Source of the DNA: Fictibacillus nanhaiensis
GTDB taxonomy: Bacteria; Bacillota; Bacilli; Bacillales; Fictibacillaceae
Length of the DNA stretch: 64,000 nucleotides
Direction of reading: 5' to 3'
Assembly: GCF_019801215.1 (NCBI RefSeq)
Contig: NZ_JAHVJO010000001.1
Location: 124,001-188,000, forward strand
Positions 51,767 through 61,455 of the stretch are shown here, one piece after another (the first letter of the stretch is position 1; every line of letters begins with the position of its first letter). The notes under the pieces were generated by a model. The model made no database searches. It was not told where the DNA came from and saw nothing but the letters and a program-made list of their open reading frames with translations. A program made the translations under genes and the position numbers.

Positions 51767-51848
51767 AGGGAAGGATTATAGTTTTAATTGGGATAGAAGT
51801 GTGCATTTGCGCCCTTTTTTTTCATCGATAATGAAGGAGATGGCTATT

Positions 51849-53036
51849 TTGGCTAACATAATTGCAATTAATGCTGGAAGCTCGTCCTTAAAATTTCAGC
51901 TTCTTCAAATGCCAGAAGAAGAAGTACTGACTAAAGGACTTGTGGAACGAATAGGATTAAACGATTCAGTTTTCACGATTGAAGTGAAAGGTGAAAAAAT
52001 TAAAGAAATAAAAAATATTTCAGATCATGCTGAAGCTGTTTCTATGCTTTTAGATAAATTGATTAAACATGAAGTTATTGCATCATTAGATGAGATCGAA
52101 GGAATCGGTCACCGTGTTGTACACGGAGGAGAAAAATTTAACGATTCTGTTTTGATTACTAATGAAATTTTAAAAGAAATTGAAGATATCTCATATCTTG
52201 CTCCCTTGCACAACCCAGCTAACGTTGTAGGAATTAAGGCATTTAATAAAGTGTTGCCAAATGTTCCAGCCGTTGCCGTTTTTGATACTGCATTCCATCA
52301 ATCGATGCCGGAAAAATCATTTTTATATAGCTTGCCATATGAGTATTACGAAGAATATGGCATAAGAAAATATGGTTTCCATGGAACGAGTCATAAATAT
52401 GTGTCTGAGCGTGCTGCTGAATTGCTTGGCCGTCCAGTGGAGCAATTACGTCTTCTATCTTGTCACCTTGGTAATGGAGCAAGCATTGCTGCCATTGAAG
52501 GCGGAAAATCCATTGATACATCTATGGGATTCACACCGCTTGCCGGTGTTACAATGGGAACTCGTTCAGGGAACATTGACCCTGCACTGATTCCTTACAT
52601 TATGCAAAAAACAGGTCAGAGCGTCGAAGAAGTGTTGAACGTATTGAACAACAAGAGTGGTATGCTTGGTGTTTCTGGTTTCTCATCTGACCTTCGCGAT
52701 ATCGAGAGTGAAGCAGAGAGCGGAAATGAAAGAGCAGAATTGGCTCTTGAAGTTTTTGCAAGCCGTATTCATAAATATATCGGCTCTTACGCAGCAAGAA
52801 TGGCAGGAATAGATGCAATTATTTTCACTGCGGGAATTGGCGAAAACAGTACAGCCGTGCGTGAACGTGTATTGCGTGGTCTTGAATTTATGGGAGTTTA
52901 TTGGGATCCAGCTCTAAATCAAGTTCGCGGTAAAGAAGCGTTCATCAGCTATCCACATTCTCCTGTAAAAGTTATAGTAATTCCAACAAACGAGGAAGTT
53001 ATGATCGCTAGAGATACATTGCGTCTTACTATGTAA
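51849..53036 (+). CDS. ackA: Acetate kinase
   Basis: 395 aa, the same as B. subtilis. Interconverts acetyl phosphate/ADP and acetate/ATP in overflow metabolism. ASKHA-fold motifs: [13 protein letters not shown] at the start, [48 protein letters not shown] and [12 protein letters not shown] 51849 is favoured: it gives [10 protein letters not shown] and lies 10 bp after AAGGAG, while ATG 51840 is too near that site. Two cre-like sites precede it. Confidence 0.95.
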   Translation: MANIIAINAGSSSLKFQLLQMPEEEVLTKGLVERIGLNDSVFTIEVKGEKIKEIKNISDHAEAVSMLLDKLIKHEVIASLDEIEGIGHRVVHGGEKFNDSVLITNEILKEIEDISYLAPLHNPANVVGIKAFNKVLPNVPAVAVFDTAFHQSMPEKSFLYSLPYEYYEEYGIRKYGFHGTSHKYVSERAAELLGRPVEQLRLLSCHLGNGASIAAIEGGKSIDTSMGFTPLAGVTMGTRSGNIDPALIPYIMQKTGQSVEEVLNVLNNKSGMLGVSGFSSDLRDIESEAESGNERAELALEVFASRIHKYIGSYAARMAGIDAIIFTAGIGENSTAVRERVLRGLEFMGVYWDPALNQVRGKEAFISYPHSPVKVIVIPTNEEVMIARDTLRLTM

Positions 53037-53046
53037 TTTATAAATA

Positions 53047-53098
53047 AAAAAACAACCTTTTTTCATGTTTTCTAAGCTGAAAAGAGGTTGTTTTTTTT
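53047..53098 (+). terminator. Terminator after ackA
   Basis: AAACAACCT with AGGTTGTTT, plus inner CTTTT/AAAAG pairing, then eight T. Confidence 0.85.
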
Positions 53099-53159
53099 GG
53101 CTCTTTTCTAAAGCTTTTTCTAAAAGATTGTTACTAATGGTCATTTTTCTCTTCTTAGA

Positions 53160-53325
53160 CAGTTGATTGTAGTGCAAGGTGTGTGCCTACCACATGAGAA
53201 ACTCTTGTAAGGCATGCGACGAGGAAGCCCACTTCAATAGCAATTGCTTGTAGACACAGGAGCAAGTATACTTCCTTGAATATCCATCTATCACCACACG
53301 CCCCGCGTGGAAAGAGAATAACTTT
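53160..53325. repeat. Degenerate Bacillales-type intergenic repeat
   Basis: The 53099-53467 gap holds no gene I can support. 53160-53325 begins GTTGATTGTAGTGCAAGGTG and ends near CGCCCCGCGTGGAAAG. Its middle has GCGACGAGGAAGCCCAC. These blocks recall the widespread Bacillaceae intergenic element that starts GATTGGAGCG.AAGGTG and ends CGCCCGCGGAAAGCG. Recognition is from memory and the copy is divergent. Confidence 0.45.
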
Positions 53326-53467
53326 CAAAAACAACATAGTTTTAAGAAAACAGCCTTTTTATACGTACGTTTGTTTTTTTATGAAGGAAAACGCACCGTA
53401 ATTGCATAATACTACCCTATGATACGTTTTTTAAAAGTCGGCTCATCATAGCAAGGGAGAGACTTCC

Positions 53468-54145
53468 ATGTACAAAAAAGAACAATACTTATTTAAGCAT
53501 GATAAAAATGTCAAAGCAGTAGTCAGAAATTACGGTTTTGAAGATTTTAAAGAACTGATTCAAATTCAGAAAGAAAGTTTTCCACCACCGTTTCCTTCAG
53601 ATTTGTGGTGGAACGAAGAGCAGCTTATGAATCATATAACTCTTTTTCCTGATGGGTCTCTTTGTGTAGAAATAGACGGAGTTCTTGCTGGATCAATTAC
53701 GAGTCTTTTAGTGAATTTTAATCCTGCTCATCCTTTGCATACTTGGGAAGAAGTAACAGATAATGGTTATATCAGAAACCATGAAAAAAGCGGGAATACG
53801 CTTTATGTTGTTGATATATGTGTCAGGCCTGTATTTAGAAAGTTAGATCTTGGAAAGCTACTGATGCAATCATTGTATGAAGTAGTTGTTCAGTTAAAGC
53901 TGCAGCGTTTGTTAGGCGGGGGGAGAATGCCTGGGTACCATCGATTTGCAGCTGAGCTTACACCAGACGAATACGTAGAAGAAGTAATAAAAGGTGGAAT
54001 CCAAGATCCTGTTTTATCGTTTTTACTGCGTTGTGGAAGGACTCCAGTTGTACTTGCTCCTCATTATTTAGAGGATGAGGAATCTCATCATAATGCCATG
54101 TTGATGGAATGGAAAAATCCGTTTAAACTAACTAATAAAGATTAA
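53468..54145 (+). CDS. GNAT family N-acetyltransferase
   Basis: 225 aa. Acetyl-CoA-dependent transferase. The GNAT core is visible: VLAGSITSLLVNF (beta4), LYVVDICVRPVFRKLDLGKLLMQ (motif A, with R-K-L-D-L-G in place of R/Q-x-x-G-x-G/A; cited as VVDICVRPVFRKLDLGK) and GYHRFAAEL. Substrate unknown. The start follows CAAGGGAGAG. EcsC-family and moaB genes follow at 12 and 10 bp, forming a likely operon. Confidence 0.85.
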   Translation: MYKKEQYLFKHDKNVKAVVRNYGFEDFKELIQIQKESFPPPFPSDLWWNEEQLMNHITLFPDGSLCVEIDGVLAGSITSLLVNFNPAHPLHTWEEVTDNGYIRNHEKSGNTLYVVDICVRPVFRKLDLGKLLMQSLYEVVVQLKLQRLLGGGRMPGYHRFAAELTPDEYVEEVIKGGIQDPVLSFLLRCGRTPVVLAPHYLEDEESHHNAMLMEWKNPFKLTNKD

Positions 54146-54157
54146 AGGAGGAGAAAT

Positions 54158-54994
54158 ATGCCATTAACAGAGCGAGAAGAACAGATCTTGCAGGAGATAC
54201 ACGCTTGGGAAAAAGTTTTTTTTACATATGAACCGACGGATTTTGGAAGGACTTATGAGAAATGGGCAACGAGCCAGATGGATCTTTTGCCAGAAGACTT
54301 GCAAGGAAAAATAGGGGAGTATGTAGATTCTGTATTGTTCCACATTCATGCGCTCATTCAAAATTCACAGTTTCAGCTTGATATGAAACAAAGACTTCTT
54401 TCTGAAGCAAGAGTTTTCAGGGATGATATTTTTGAAATAGAAGATTTGAAAAGATGCTCCATTGATCAATTATCTTATATGGCTGATCAGCAAATCGCGC
54501 GTAATCGATTACTGTCCTTTACTCAAGGGGGGCTGGCTGGAACAGGAGGATTGCTCTTTTTAGGCACAGACTTTCCAGCCATGGTCGCGCTCGGAATTCG
54601 TTCGGTTCAGTCGATAGCGATGCATTATGGCTATGATATTCAAAGACCTTCTGAAATGATGCGATCATTAAAAGTGTATCATGCAGCTACCATGCCGAAA
54701 CGGTTTCAGCAAGAAAAATGGGACGAGCTGATGGAGGAACTTCGTGAAGAAGAAGATCCGATTTTTTATGCAGGAACAGATGTAGTAGCAGATATATCAT
54801 GGATGTCCCACCCCATCCAACAAATCGTAAAAATGATGGCGATCTTGCTTCTTAGAAAAAAATTGATGCAAGGGTTACCTATATTTGGAATGGCGCTTGG
54901 TGCGGTTATGAACTATCAGCAATCCAGAAAAATTACAGACATTGCACATAAGTTTTATAAGAAACGGTATCTTTCTGAAAAATACAAGAGATAG
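54158..54994 (+). CDS. EcsC family protein
   Basis: 278 aa. EcsC domain proteins are membrane-associated; EcsC accompanies the EcsAB transporter in B. subtilis, but the biochemical role is unknown. A charged N-terminal half (~1-125) leads to the family core with Gly-rich hydrophobic stretches: FTQGGLAGTGGLLFLGTDFP (~122-141), ALGIRSVQSIAMHYGYD, and a C-terminal hydrophobic helix GLPIFGMALGAVMNY. AAAGGAGGAG precedes ATG. Not next to ecsAB here, so a stand-alone paralogue. Confidence 0.82.
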   Translation: MPLTEREEQILQEIHAWEKVFFTYEPTDFGRTYEKWATSQMDLLPEDLQGKIGEYVDSVLFHIHALIQNSQFQLDMKQRLLSEARVFRDDIFEIEDLKRCSIDQLSYMADQQIARNRLLSFTQGGLAGTGGLLFLGTDFPAMVALGIRSVQSIAMHYGYDIQRPSEMMRSLKVYHAATMPKRFQQEKWDELMEELREEEDPIFYAGTDVVADISWMSHPIQQIVKMMAILLLRKKLMQGLPIFGMALGAVMNYQQSRKITDIAHKFYKKRYLSEKYKR

Positions 54995-55004
54995 GTGTTA
55001 GACG

Positions 55005-55511
55005 ATGAGTATTCAAGAACATAAAGCAACTGCTCCTGATTATGCAAGATGTATGATTGTAACCGTAAGTGATACAAGAAATAAAGAGACCGATAAGAGC
55101 GGTTACTTGATTCATTCCTTCCTTACTGAACATCATCATCAAATTAATGAGTACCAAATTATCCGTGACGACATCCACTTGATAAAAAAAGCAGCACTGT
55201 TTGCGATAGAGAATGAAGAGATTGATGTAATAATATTTAATGGAGGTACTGGAATAGCCACAAGAGATGTAACGATTGAAGCATTAGCTCCCTTATTTGA
55301 AAAAGAGATCACGGGGTTTGGCGAACTGTTTCGCATGTTAAGCTATACAGAAGATATTGGGTCGGGTGCTATGTTAAGCAGAGCAGCAGCAGGTGTGAAA
55401 GGACAAACAACCATCTTCGCTCTGCCTGGGTCGTCCGGTGCTGTAAAGCTTGCTATGAACAAGTTAATTTTGCCCGAACTTACGCATATCGTTCAACAAA
55501 TGCAAAAATGA
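55005..55511 (+). CDS. moaB: Molybdenum cofactor protein MoaB/MogA family
   Basis: 168 aa. Molybdopterin adenylyltransferase-type fold. Signature MIVTVSDTRN (~residue 18), the GGTG loop in IFNGGTGIATRDVTIEAL (~72) with the catalytic Asp, and ALPGSSGAVKLAM (~139). No other moa, mob or moe genes are in the window, which is common for Bacillus moaB. Ten bases after the EcsC-family stop; AGGTGTTAG is the weak ribosome site. Confidence 0.92.
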   Translation: MSIQEHKATAPDYARCMIVTVSDTRNKETDKSGYLIHSFLTEHHHQINEYQIIRDDIHLIKKAALFAIENEEIDVIIFNGGTGIATRDVTIEALAPLFEKEITGFGELFRMLSYTEDIGSGAMLSRAAAGVKGQTTIFALPGSSGAVKLAMNKLILPELTHIVQQMQK

Positions 55512-55512
55512 G

Positions 55513-55541
55513 AAAGAGGCTGCTTTGGCAGTCTCTTTTTT
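55513..55541. terminator. Terminator between convergent genes
   Basis: AGAGGCTGC (55515-55523) and GCAGTCTCT (55528-55536) with one G-U pair, flanked by T/A runs. Confidence 0.8.
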
Positions 55542-55542
55542 A

Positions 55543-55857
55543 TTATCCGTGTATCTTAGAAGTCACATGTTGATTTAGTCTGTACCATAACCATAGATCA
55601 TTAATTACGGAAGCTAAGCTTGAAATTTTAAAATTAAGCTCACAAGATACTTCAAAATTATCTTCAACAGACAGCTGATCTTGAAGCGTATTAATCTGTC
55701 TTTCAATTTCTGCAATTCGATCTGGTATCGTTCCTCTAATCTTTTCCCATTGCAATAAAAGGTAAGCTTGTTCATCCTTTTCGTAATCTTCCCATGATTG
55801 ATAAAGGTTTGGAATAGCAATCCCCAGTCTTTCATCCATAATGAAACTTCTTTGCAT
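55543..55857 (-). CDS. Conserved-looking hypothetical protein
   Basis: 104 aa; I do not recognise the family. No membrane segment or signal. It starts MQRSFIMDERLGIAIPN, has a Trp/Glu-rich helix (WEDYEKDEQAYLLLQWEKI, cited as EKDEQAYLLLQWEKI) and a coiled-coil-prone part (IAEIERQINTLQDQL, ~55-69), then a second helix with WLWYRLN. ATG 55857 has AGAGGTGG 6 bp upstream; the 20-residue longer frame has no site. Divergent from argG. Confidence 0.7.
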   Translation of the reverse strand: MQRSFIMDERLGIAIPNLYQSWEDYEKDEQAYLLLQWEKIRGTIPDRIAEIERQINTLQDQLSVEDNFEVSCELNFKISSLASVINDLWLWYRLNQHVTSKIHG

Positions 55858-55950
55858 GTAAAACCACCTCTTAGCTTTATTGTACAAAACGTTTCCAGAT
55901 GAAGCCAGTTGAATCACTGATATTATTTTTATTCATTTTGCAGAATATCC

Positions 55951-55980
55951 TTGCAATTCTTTCGTGCTTCTTGTTATAGT
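55951..55980 (+). promoter_or_regulatory. argGH promoter
   Basis: TTGCAA (55951-55956), 18 bp, TATAGT (55975-55980) with extended TG at 55972-55973. Confidence 0.65.
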
Positions 55981-55995
55981 ATGATTTATTGCAAA

Positions 55996-56033
55996 TAGAA
56001 TTTTTATTAATTATTATGTATAAAAATAAATAT
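55996..56033. promoter_or_regulatory. Two ARG-box-like operators
   Basis: TAGAATTTTTATTAATTA (55996-56013, inverted) and TATGTATAAAAATAAATAT (56015-56033) both resemble the AhrC/ArgR box CATGAATAAAAATKCAAG. Lying just downstream of the promoter, they suit arginine-dependent repression. Confidence 0.6.
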
Positions 56034-56071
56034 ATTGCAAATTTCACCACGTACAGAAGGGGAGAATTTAT

Positions 56072-57274
56072 ATGGGGAAAAAGGTAGTATTGGCGTACTC
56101 TGGAGGCTTAGATACATCGGTAGCTATTCCGTGGTTAGCAGAAAAGGGTTATGAAGTTATTGCATTATGCTTGGATGTTGGAGAAGGGAAAGACTTACCC
56201 TTTATACAATCAAAAGCCATGTCGATCGGTGCTTCAAAATCCATCGTACTAGATGTTAAACAAGAATACGCCGAAGAATATGCCTTAATTGCTTTGCAGT
56301 CACATGCATTGTATGAAGGGAAATATCCTTTAATCTCCGCACTTAGCAGACCATTAATCGCCAAGAAATTAGTTGAGACGGCTAAACGTTACGGAGCTTC
56401 AGCAGTTGCCCATGGATGTACTGGGAAAGGGAACGATCAAGTACGTTTTGAAGTATCGGTTGCTGCGCTAGCACCTGAATTAGAAGTTTTAGCGCCTGTC
56501 CGTGAATGGAGATGGTCACGAGAGGAAGAAATACATTATGCGAAACAGCACGATATTCCAGTTCCTGTAAATGAGGATAATCCTTTTTCAATCGATCAGA
56601 ATTTATGGGGAAGAAGTAACGAGTGTGGGATTTTAGAAGACCCATGGGCTGCACCTCCAGAAGAAGCTTATGAGATGACAGCATCATTAGAAGCTGCACC
56701 TCATGCTCCTCAAATCGTTGAAATTGGTTTTGAGTGCGGGGTTCCTGTTTCACTTAATGGGGAGAATATGTCACTCGACAAACTCATTGATACTCTAAAT
56801 GAATGGGGAGGAACACATGGTGTTGGGCGAATTGATCATGTAGAGAACCGCCTTGTAGGAATAAAATCACGTGAGGTTTATGAATGTCCGGCTGCGATGA
56901 CATTAATAAAAGCACATAAAGAACTGGAAGATCTTACTCTTGTAAAAGAGGTAGCTCATTTCAAACCAGTTATCGAAAAAAAGCTAACTGAATTAATTTA
57001 TGAAGGACTTTGGTTCTCACCTTTAAATGCTTCGCTAAAAGCATTTTTACAAGAGACTCAAATCTATGTTACGGGAACTGTACGAGTTAAGCTCTTTAAG
57101 GGGCATGCCATCGTAGAAGGCAGAAAATCACCGTTTTCTCTTTATGATGAAAAACTGGCAACTTATACGTCAGAAGATATGTTCGATCATGCTGCGGCGA
57201 AAGGATTCATCTCTCTATGGGGACTTCCGACAAAAGTAAGCAGTTTGATTCAAAAAGATGGGGTGAAAGTGTGA
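56072..57274 (+). CDS. argG: Argininosuccinate synthase
   Basis: 400 aa. Joins citrulline and aspartate with ATP. PP-loop [15 protein letters not shown] (residues ~5-19), [14 protein letters not shown] (~117), [27 protein letters not shown] (~176). GGGGAG precedes ATG. Its TGA overlaps the argH GTG by 4 bp, so translation is coupled. ARG boxes lie upstream. Confidence 0.97.
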   Translation: MGKKVVLAYSGGLDTSVAIPWLAEKGYEVIALCLDVGEGKDLPFIQSKAMSIGASKSIVLDVKQEYAEEYALIALQSHALYEGKYPLISALSRPLIAKKLVETAKRYGASAVAHGCTGKGNDQVRFEVSVAALAPELEVLAPVREWRWSREEEIHYAKQHDIPVPVNEDNPFSIDQNLWGRSNECGILEDPWAAPPEEAYEMTASLEAAPHAPQIVEIGFECGVPVSLNGENMSLDKLIDTLNEWGGTHGVGRIDHVENRLVGIKSREVYECPAAMTLIKAHKELEDLTLVKEVAHFKPVIEKKLTELIYEGLWFSPLNASLKAFLQETQIYVTGTVRVKLFKGHAIVEGRKSPFSLYDEKLATYTSEDMFDHAAAKGFISLWGLPTKVSSLIQKDGVKV

Positions 57275-58656
57275 AAAAATTATGGGGAGGCCGTTTTTCA
57301 AAACAACCTGAAGATTGGGTTGATGAATTTGGTGCATCCATTCCCTTTGATCAGCAATTAGCGAGTCAAGACATTAAAGGCAGTCTTGCTCATGCGAAAA
57401 TGCTGTTTCAATGCGGGATTATAGAGAAAAGCAGCTATGAGAATATAAAAAATGGATTGATTGACCTCCAAAGGCAAGAGCACGCAGGTGAGCTTCATTA
57501 TTCTGCAGAATACGAGGACATTCATTTAAACCTTGAGAAATTACTTACTGACAAAATCGGTGCTGATGGCGGGAAGATTCATACGGCAAGAAGCAGAAAC
57601 GATCAAGTTGCAACAGATTTTCATCTTTTTGTAAAAGAGGAAACCATTCAGATCATTGAACATGTGGAAGAGCTGCAAAAATCGCTGCTAACTCTGGCTG
57701 AAAAACATATACAAACCATACTTCCTGGATATACGCATCTGCAGCGGGCACAGCCTGTTTCATTGGCTCATCATCTGCTAGCTTATTTTTGGATGCTTGA
57801 AAGAGACAAAGAGAGGTTAACAGACAGTTTGAAAAGAACAGATATCATGCCACTTGGTGCAGGTGCATTAGCCGGAACGACTTTTCCGATCGATCGAATG
57901 ATGACAATGGAGGAACTTGGTTTTTCCAAAAAGTATTTGAACAGTCTTGATGCAGTAAGTGACAGAGATTTTGCAATCGAGTGCTGCAGCATTGCTTCTA
58001 TTCTTATGATGCACTTGTCCCGTTTTTGTGAAGAACTGATCCTTTGGTCTTCAGAAGAATTTGCCTTTATTGAGATTAGTGACAGTTTTACGACCGGTAG
58101 CAGCATGATGCCTCAAAAAAAGAACCCAGATATGGCTGAATTAGTTAGAGGGAAGACTGGTAGAGTTTATGGGTCTCTCGTCTCTTTGATTACGCTAATG
58201 AAAGGATTACCGTTAGCATACAACAAAGACATGCAAGAAGATAAAGAACCTGTTTTTGATACAGTAAAAACAGTTAAAGGTTGTTTGAGTATCATGACAG
58301 GGATGGTTAATGAATTAAAGGTAAATGAAGAACGTATGCAAGAAGCAGTTAACAAAGATTTTTCAAATGCAACAGAACTGGCAGATTATCTAGCGAAAAA
58401 GGGTGTTCCATTTAGAGAAGCACATGAATTAGTTGGACAGATCGTTCTACACTGCATCCACAACGGATGTTTTCTTCTTGATGTAAGTCTTGACGAATAT
58501 AAACAGTGGTGTAGCTTAATCGAAAATGATCTTTTCAAAGTCCTCTCACCAAAGCATGCAGTGGAAAGAAGAAACTCTGAAGGTGGAACAGGATTTCAAG
58601 CAGTAAGGAACCAGCTTGAAGCCGCCCAATCCCTCTTGGCTATTTCCAGCATTTAG
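57271..58656 (+). CDS. argH: Argininosuccinate lyase
   Basis: 461 aa (B. subtilis 461). Splits argininosuccinate to arginine and fumarate. Starts [25 protein letters not shown] (~106), [16 protein letters not shown] with catalytic His (~155), and the fumarase-superfamily signature [17 protein letters not shown] (~276). GTG 57271 overlaps the argG stop (GTGA) and follows GGGGTG. Last arginine gene of the unit. Confidence 0.97.
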   Translation: MKKLWGGRFSKQPEDWVDEFGASIPFDQQLASQDIKGSLAHAKMLFQCGIIEKSSYENIKNGLIDLQRQEHAGELHYSAEYEDIHLNLEKLLTDKIGADGGKIHTARSRNDQVATDFHLFVKEETIQIIEHVEELQKSLLTLAEKHIQTILPGYTHLQRAQPVSLAHHLLAYFWMLERDKERLTDSLKRTDIMPLGAGALAGTTFPIDRMMTMEELGFSKKYLNSLDAVSDRDFAIECCSIASILMMHLSRFCEELILWSSEEFAFIEISDSFTTGSSMMPQKKNPDMAELVRGKTGRVYGSLVSLITLMKGLPLAYNKDMQEDKEPVFDTVKTVKGCLSIMTGMVNELKVNEERMQEAVNKDFSNATELADYLAKKGVPFREAHELVGQIVLHCIHNGCFLLDVSLDEYKQWCSLIENDLFKVLSPKHAVERRNSEGGTGFQAVRNQLEAAQSLLAISSI

Positions 58657-58721
58657 CCGCATGAACTTTTCTTCTAAGACAGAAACTAAACGTATGGTTT
58701 TATTCTGAAGGAGGAAGTTAA

Positions 58722-58883
58722 ATGGAAAAGAAAAAGCGTCCGAATGAGCAGCTTGAATTTGATCAAGAAGGCGAAATGACTGTTCATCAGCAGATTACCG
58801 AAGCATATCAAAGCGGTGTTGTAGATAAAGTGGATCAAGGTGAACAGCGCACAAAGTTAGACGAAGAAGAAAGTCTTCAATAG
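58722..58883 (+). CDS. Small hydrophilic protein, 53 aa
   Basis: AAGGAGG 7 bp before the ATG and a terminator after the stop support this short gene. The product is very charged: KKKRP start, a middle TVHQQITEAYQSGVVD, and an acidic end DEEESLQ. No membrane part. The middle resembles small Bacillaceae DUF4025 (YozQ) proteins, but this is a weak resemblance. It follows argH by 65 bp and may share its transcript. Function unknown. Confidence 0.72.
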   Translation: MEKKKRPNEQLEFDQEGEMTVHQQITEAYQSGVVDKVDQGEQRTKLDEEESLQ

Positions 58884-58891
58884 AGGATTTT

Positions 58892-58922
58892 AAAGGATGA
58901 CTCCTGTAGGGTCATCCTTTTA
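58892..58922 (+). terminator. Terminator after the 53-aa gene
   Basis: AAAGGATGAC (58892-58901) with GTCATCCTTT (58911-58920). Confidence 0.85.
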
Positions 58923-59140
58923 CTATGCATAGTTGTAAATCCACATTAAATACGACAATTTCACTCATCAAAATCTAAACGAAATTATCTCCTGTATGAA
59001 TGCTATTTACCCTATACGGGAATCTTAAGAGCGGTCTTACGAATCAGAAATAAAACTGACTTTTTATTTTCATTTTTTGATGGTATGGTAACAATATAGA
59101 TGAAGAAAAAATTTCCAATACTGCTTTGGGAGGGAATACA

Positions 59141-60268
59141 GTGAAAATAGGTGTACCGACCGAAATTAAAAATAATGAAAACCGGGTAGCGATGACACCT
59201 GCCGGGGTATTAAATCTAGTGGCGTCTGGTCACGAAGTATTTATACAAAAAGGGGCGGGGATCGGCTCGGGGTTTACAGATGAAGAATACGAAGGTGCAG
59301 GCGGAGTAATCGTTGAAACTCCGACTCAAGCCTGGTCCATGGACATGGTAATGAAAGTAAAAGAGCCATTACCAGAAGAGTATTGTTTCTTTCGTGAAGG
59401 TTTGATACTGTTCACTTATTTACATCTGGCTCCAGAACCAGAACTAACAAAAGCGTTAACCGAGAATAAAGTGATTGGAATTGCTTATGAAACGGTTCAA
59501 TTAGCAAACGGAACTTTACCTCTTTTAACTCCAATGAGTGAAGTTGCTGGAAGGATGGCGGCTCAAATCGGAGCGCAATTTCTTGAAAAGCCAAAAGGTG
59601 GCCTTGGAATATTGTTAAGTGGTATTCCTGGCGTGAGGCGCGGCAAGGTTACGATTATCGGGGGCGGAGTTGTTGGCACGAATGCTGCCAAGATTGCTAT
59701 GGGGCTTGGTGCAGATGTAACGATTATTGATTTGAATCCTGAGCGTCTTCGCCAGCTTGATGATATTTTTGGTGTTGAGATCAATACGTTAATTTCGAAT
59801 CCTTTAAATATCGCGCTTGCCGTTCAAGAATCAGCGCTAGTCATAGGAGCCGTTTTAATTCCAGGAGCAAGAGCGCCGAAATTAGTAACAGAGGAAATGA
59901 TAAAAGGTATGCAGCCTGGCTCTGTCATTGTGGATGTTGCGATCGATCAAGGCGGTATTTTTGAAACAGTTGATCGAATAACCACTCACGATAACCCTAC
60001 TTATGAAAAACATGGTGTTCTGCATTATGCCGTTGCGAACATGCCAGGTGCCGTCCCACGAACATCAACGATCGGATTAACAAATGTAACCGTTCCTTAT
60101 GCTCTTCAAATTGCAAATAAAGGATATGTTAAAGCGTGTTTAGACAATGAGGCTTTATTTAAGGGAATCAATACATTAGACGGTTTTGTAACATACAGAG
60201 CTGTTGCCGAAGCACATGATTTAGATTATAAAGATGCGGGTACCATTCTTGCTCAAAAACAGCAATAA
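59141..60268 (+). CDS. ald: Alanine dehydrogenase
   Basis: 375 aa. NAD-dependent deamination of L-alanine to pyruvate; needed for alanine use and for normal sporulation in B. subtilis. N-terminal [18 protein letters not shown] with substrate Arg, MKVKEP (catalytic Lys), TYLHLA with catalytic His (~96), the Rossmann loop [12 protein letters not shown] (~172), and VDVAIDQGG (~265). GTG 59141 follows GGGAGGG at 6 bp. The 250-bp gap before it shows only the terminator and AT-rich DNA without a clear promoter. Confidence 0.96.
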   Translation: MKIGVPTEIKNNENRVAMTPAGVLNLVASGHEVFIQKGAGIGSGFTDEEYEGAGGVIVETPTQAWSMDMVMKVKEPLPEEYCFFREGLILFTYLHLAPEPELTKALTENKVIGIAYETVQLANGTLPLLTPMSEVAGRMAAQIGAQFLEKPKGGLGILLSGIPGVRRGKVTIIGGGVVGTNAAKIAMGLGADVTIIDLNPERLRQLDDIFGVEINTLISNPLNIALAVQESALVIGAVLIPGARAPKLVTEEMIKGMQPGSVIVDVAIDQGGIFETVDRITTHDNPTYEKHGVLHYAVANMPGAVPRTSTIGLTNVTVPYALQIANKGYVKACLDNEALFKGINTLDGFVTYRAVAEAHDLDYKDAGTILAQKQQ

Positions 60269-60279
60269 ATACAGAAATG

Positions 60280-60322
60280 AAAAAGTCCTAAGTTCCTTCT
60301 CGCTGGAATCGGACTTTTTTTA
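60280..60322 (+). terminator. Terminator after ald
   Basis: AAAAAGTCC (60280-60288) with GGACTTTTT (60311-60319) and inner TTCC/GGAA pairing. Confidence 0.85.
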
Positions 60323-60392
60323 TGTTCTATAATAGGGTATGAAAAAGATATAGGAAATGAAATCTTACCCACATGAGAAGGGAGTTTGGTAT

Positions 60393-61073
60393 ATGAAAGT
60401 GACTTACCATGGACATTCAGTACTGGAAATTCAAACGGAGGAACATTCAGTTTGGATTGACCCGTTTATCAATGGCAATAACCAATGCAAAATGGAAGTG
60501 AAAGATGTAAAGGCAGATGTTATCCTGCTCACCCATGGTCATAATGATCATGTAGGGGATACGGTAGAAATTGCGAAAAAAAACAACAGTTTAGTTGTTG
60601 CACCTTTTGAACTCGCAGAGTATATCGGTACTTATGATGTCGAAACTCATCCTATGCATATAGGAGGAAGTCATACATTTTCTTGGGGAAGAGTGAAGTT
60701 CACACAAGCGTTTCATGGTTCGAGCTATACTGAAGAAGATGGAAAAGTCATATATACAGGGATGCCAAGCGGTATTTTGTTAACGGTAGATGGAAAGACG
60801 CTTTATCATGCTGGAGATACCGCTCTGTTTTCAGATATGAAAATGATTGGTGAACTTGAAAAACCAGATGCAGCATTTTTGCCGATTGGAGATAATTTTA
60901 CAATGGGACCTGATGATGCGCTAATCGCAGCAAAATGGATTGGTGCGTCTATAAATATCCCGATTCATTACAATACATTTCCAGTTATCGAACAAGATCC
61001 AGAACTCGCTTTTACATCAAAACTAGGCAATAAAGGAAAAGTGCTTCATAGCGGTGAAAGCTTAAACATATAA
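60393..61073 (+). CDS. ytkL: Metal-dependent hydrolase YtkL (UPF0173, MBL fold)
   Basis: 226 aa (B. subtilis 227). Stand-alone metallo-beta-lactamase-fold hydrolase of unknown substrate. Metal motifs: [10 protein letters not shown] (~53), [15 protein letters not shown] (~142), and IPIHYNTFP. Start [13 protein letters not shown] is typical. AAGGGAG 8 bp before ATG 60393. The following hairpin forms its terminator. Confidence 0.92.
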   Translation: MKVTYHGHSVLEIQTEEHSVWIDPFINGNNQCKMEVKDVKADVILLTHGHNDHVGDTVEIAKKNNSLVVAPFELAEYIGTYDVETHPMHIGGSHTFSWGRVKFTQAFHGSSYTEEDGKVIYTGMPSGILLTVDGKTLYHAGDTALFSDMKMIGELEKPDAAFLPIGDNFTMGPDDALIAAKWIGASINIPIHYNTFPVIEQDPELAFTSKLGNKGKVLHSGESLNI

Positions 61074-61081
61074 ATGATTCT

Positions 61082-61129
61082 AACCTCTCTTTCTATGCAT
61101 ACCAATGATAGTAAGGGAGGTTGTATTTT
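61082..61129 (+). terminator. Terminator-like hairpin carrying the next gene's ribosome site
   Basis: AACCTCTCTT (61082-61091) with AAGGGAGGTT (61113-61122), one G-U, extended by CTAT/ATAG; then GTATTTTT. AAGGGAGG is also the ribosome site of the gene at 61131, as at 3504-3574. Confidence 0.65.
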
Positions 61130-61130
61130 T

Positions 61131-61340
61131 ATGAGTCAGGAAAAAATCGCTAAAATGTTAATGCTGATCGTTTTGTTTTATGTAGCATTACCCGTTCTAT
61201 CTTTGGAAGGTTCCATTATGCAAAGCCTATTTACGATTGCCTGGGCGGGGTTTGCTGGGTTGTTAATGATTGGATTATTAGTTAGAAAAAATGAAGTAAG
61301 AACGAAAAAAGTAAAGAAACAATCTTTCTCTGTCGGTTAG
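61131..61340 (+). CDS. Small two-segment membrane protein, 69 aa
   Basis: Unrecognised. ATG follows AAGGGAGG at 10 bp. Two hydrophobic segments (~9-27, MLMLIVLFYVALPVL, and ~34-52, FTIAWAGFAGLLMIGLLV) end in a Lys/Arg-rich tail (RKNEVRTKKVKKQ), predicting a hairpin with both ends inside. In position it lies between ytkL and ytoI. It is not the YtpI homologue, which is at 62811 on the other strand. Confidence 0.72.
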   Translation: MSQEKIAKMLMLIVLFYVALPVLSLEGSIMQSLFTIAWAGFAGLLMIGLLVRKNEVRTKKVKKQSFSVG

Positions 61341-61455
61341 AAATCCAAAAAGAGCGTGCACATGGAGAGTTGAGTTTCTGTTTCAATGCCTGTATAATCT
61401 GTATTAGTCAAATAACTGAAACAGATAGATACAGGCAAAAGGAACGGTGAGTATA

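Noticed and set aside
53155-53337. 60-codon minus-strand frame in the ackA-GNAT gap
   Set aside because: It lies over the repeat-like segment, with no ribosome site and no protein-like pattern.
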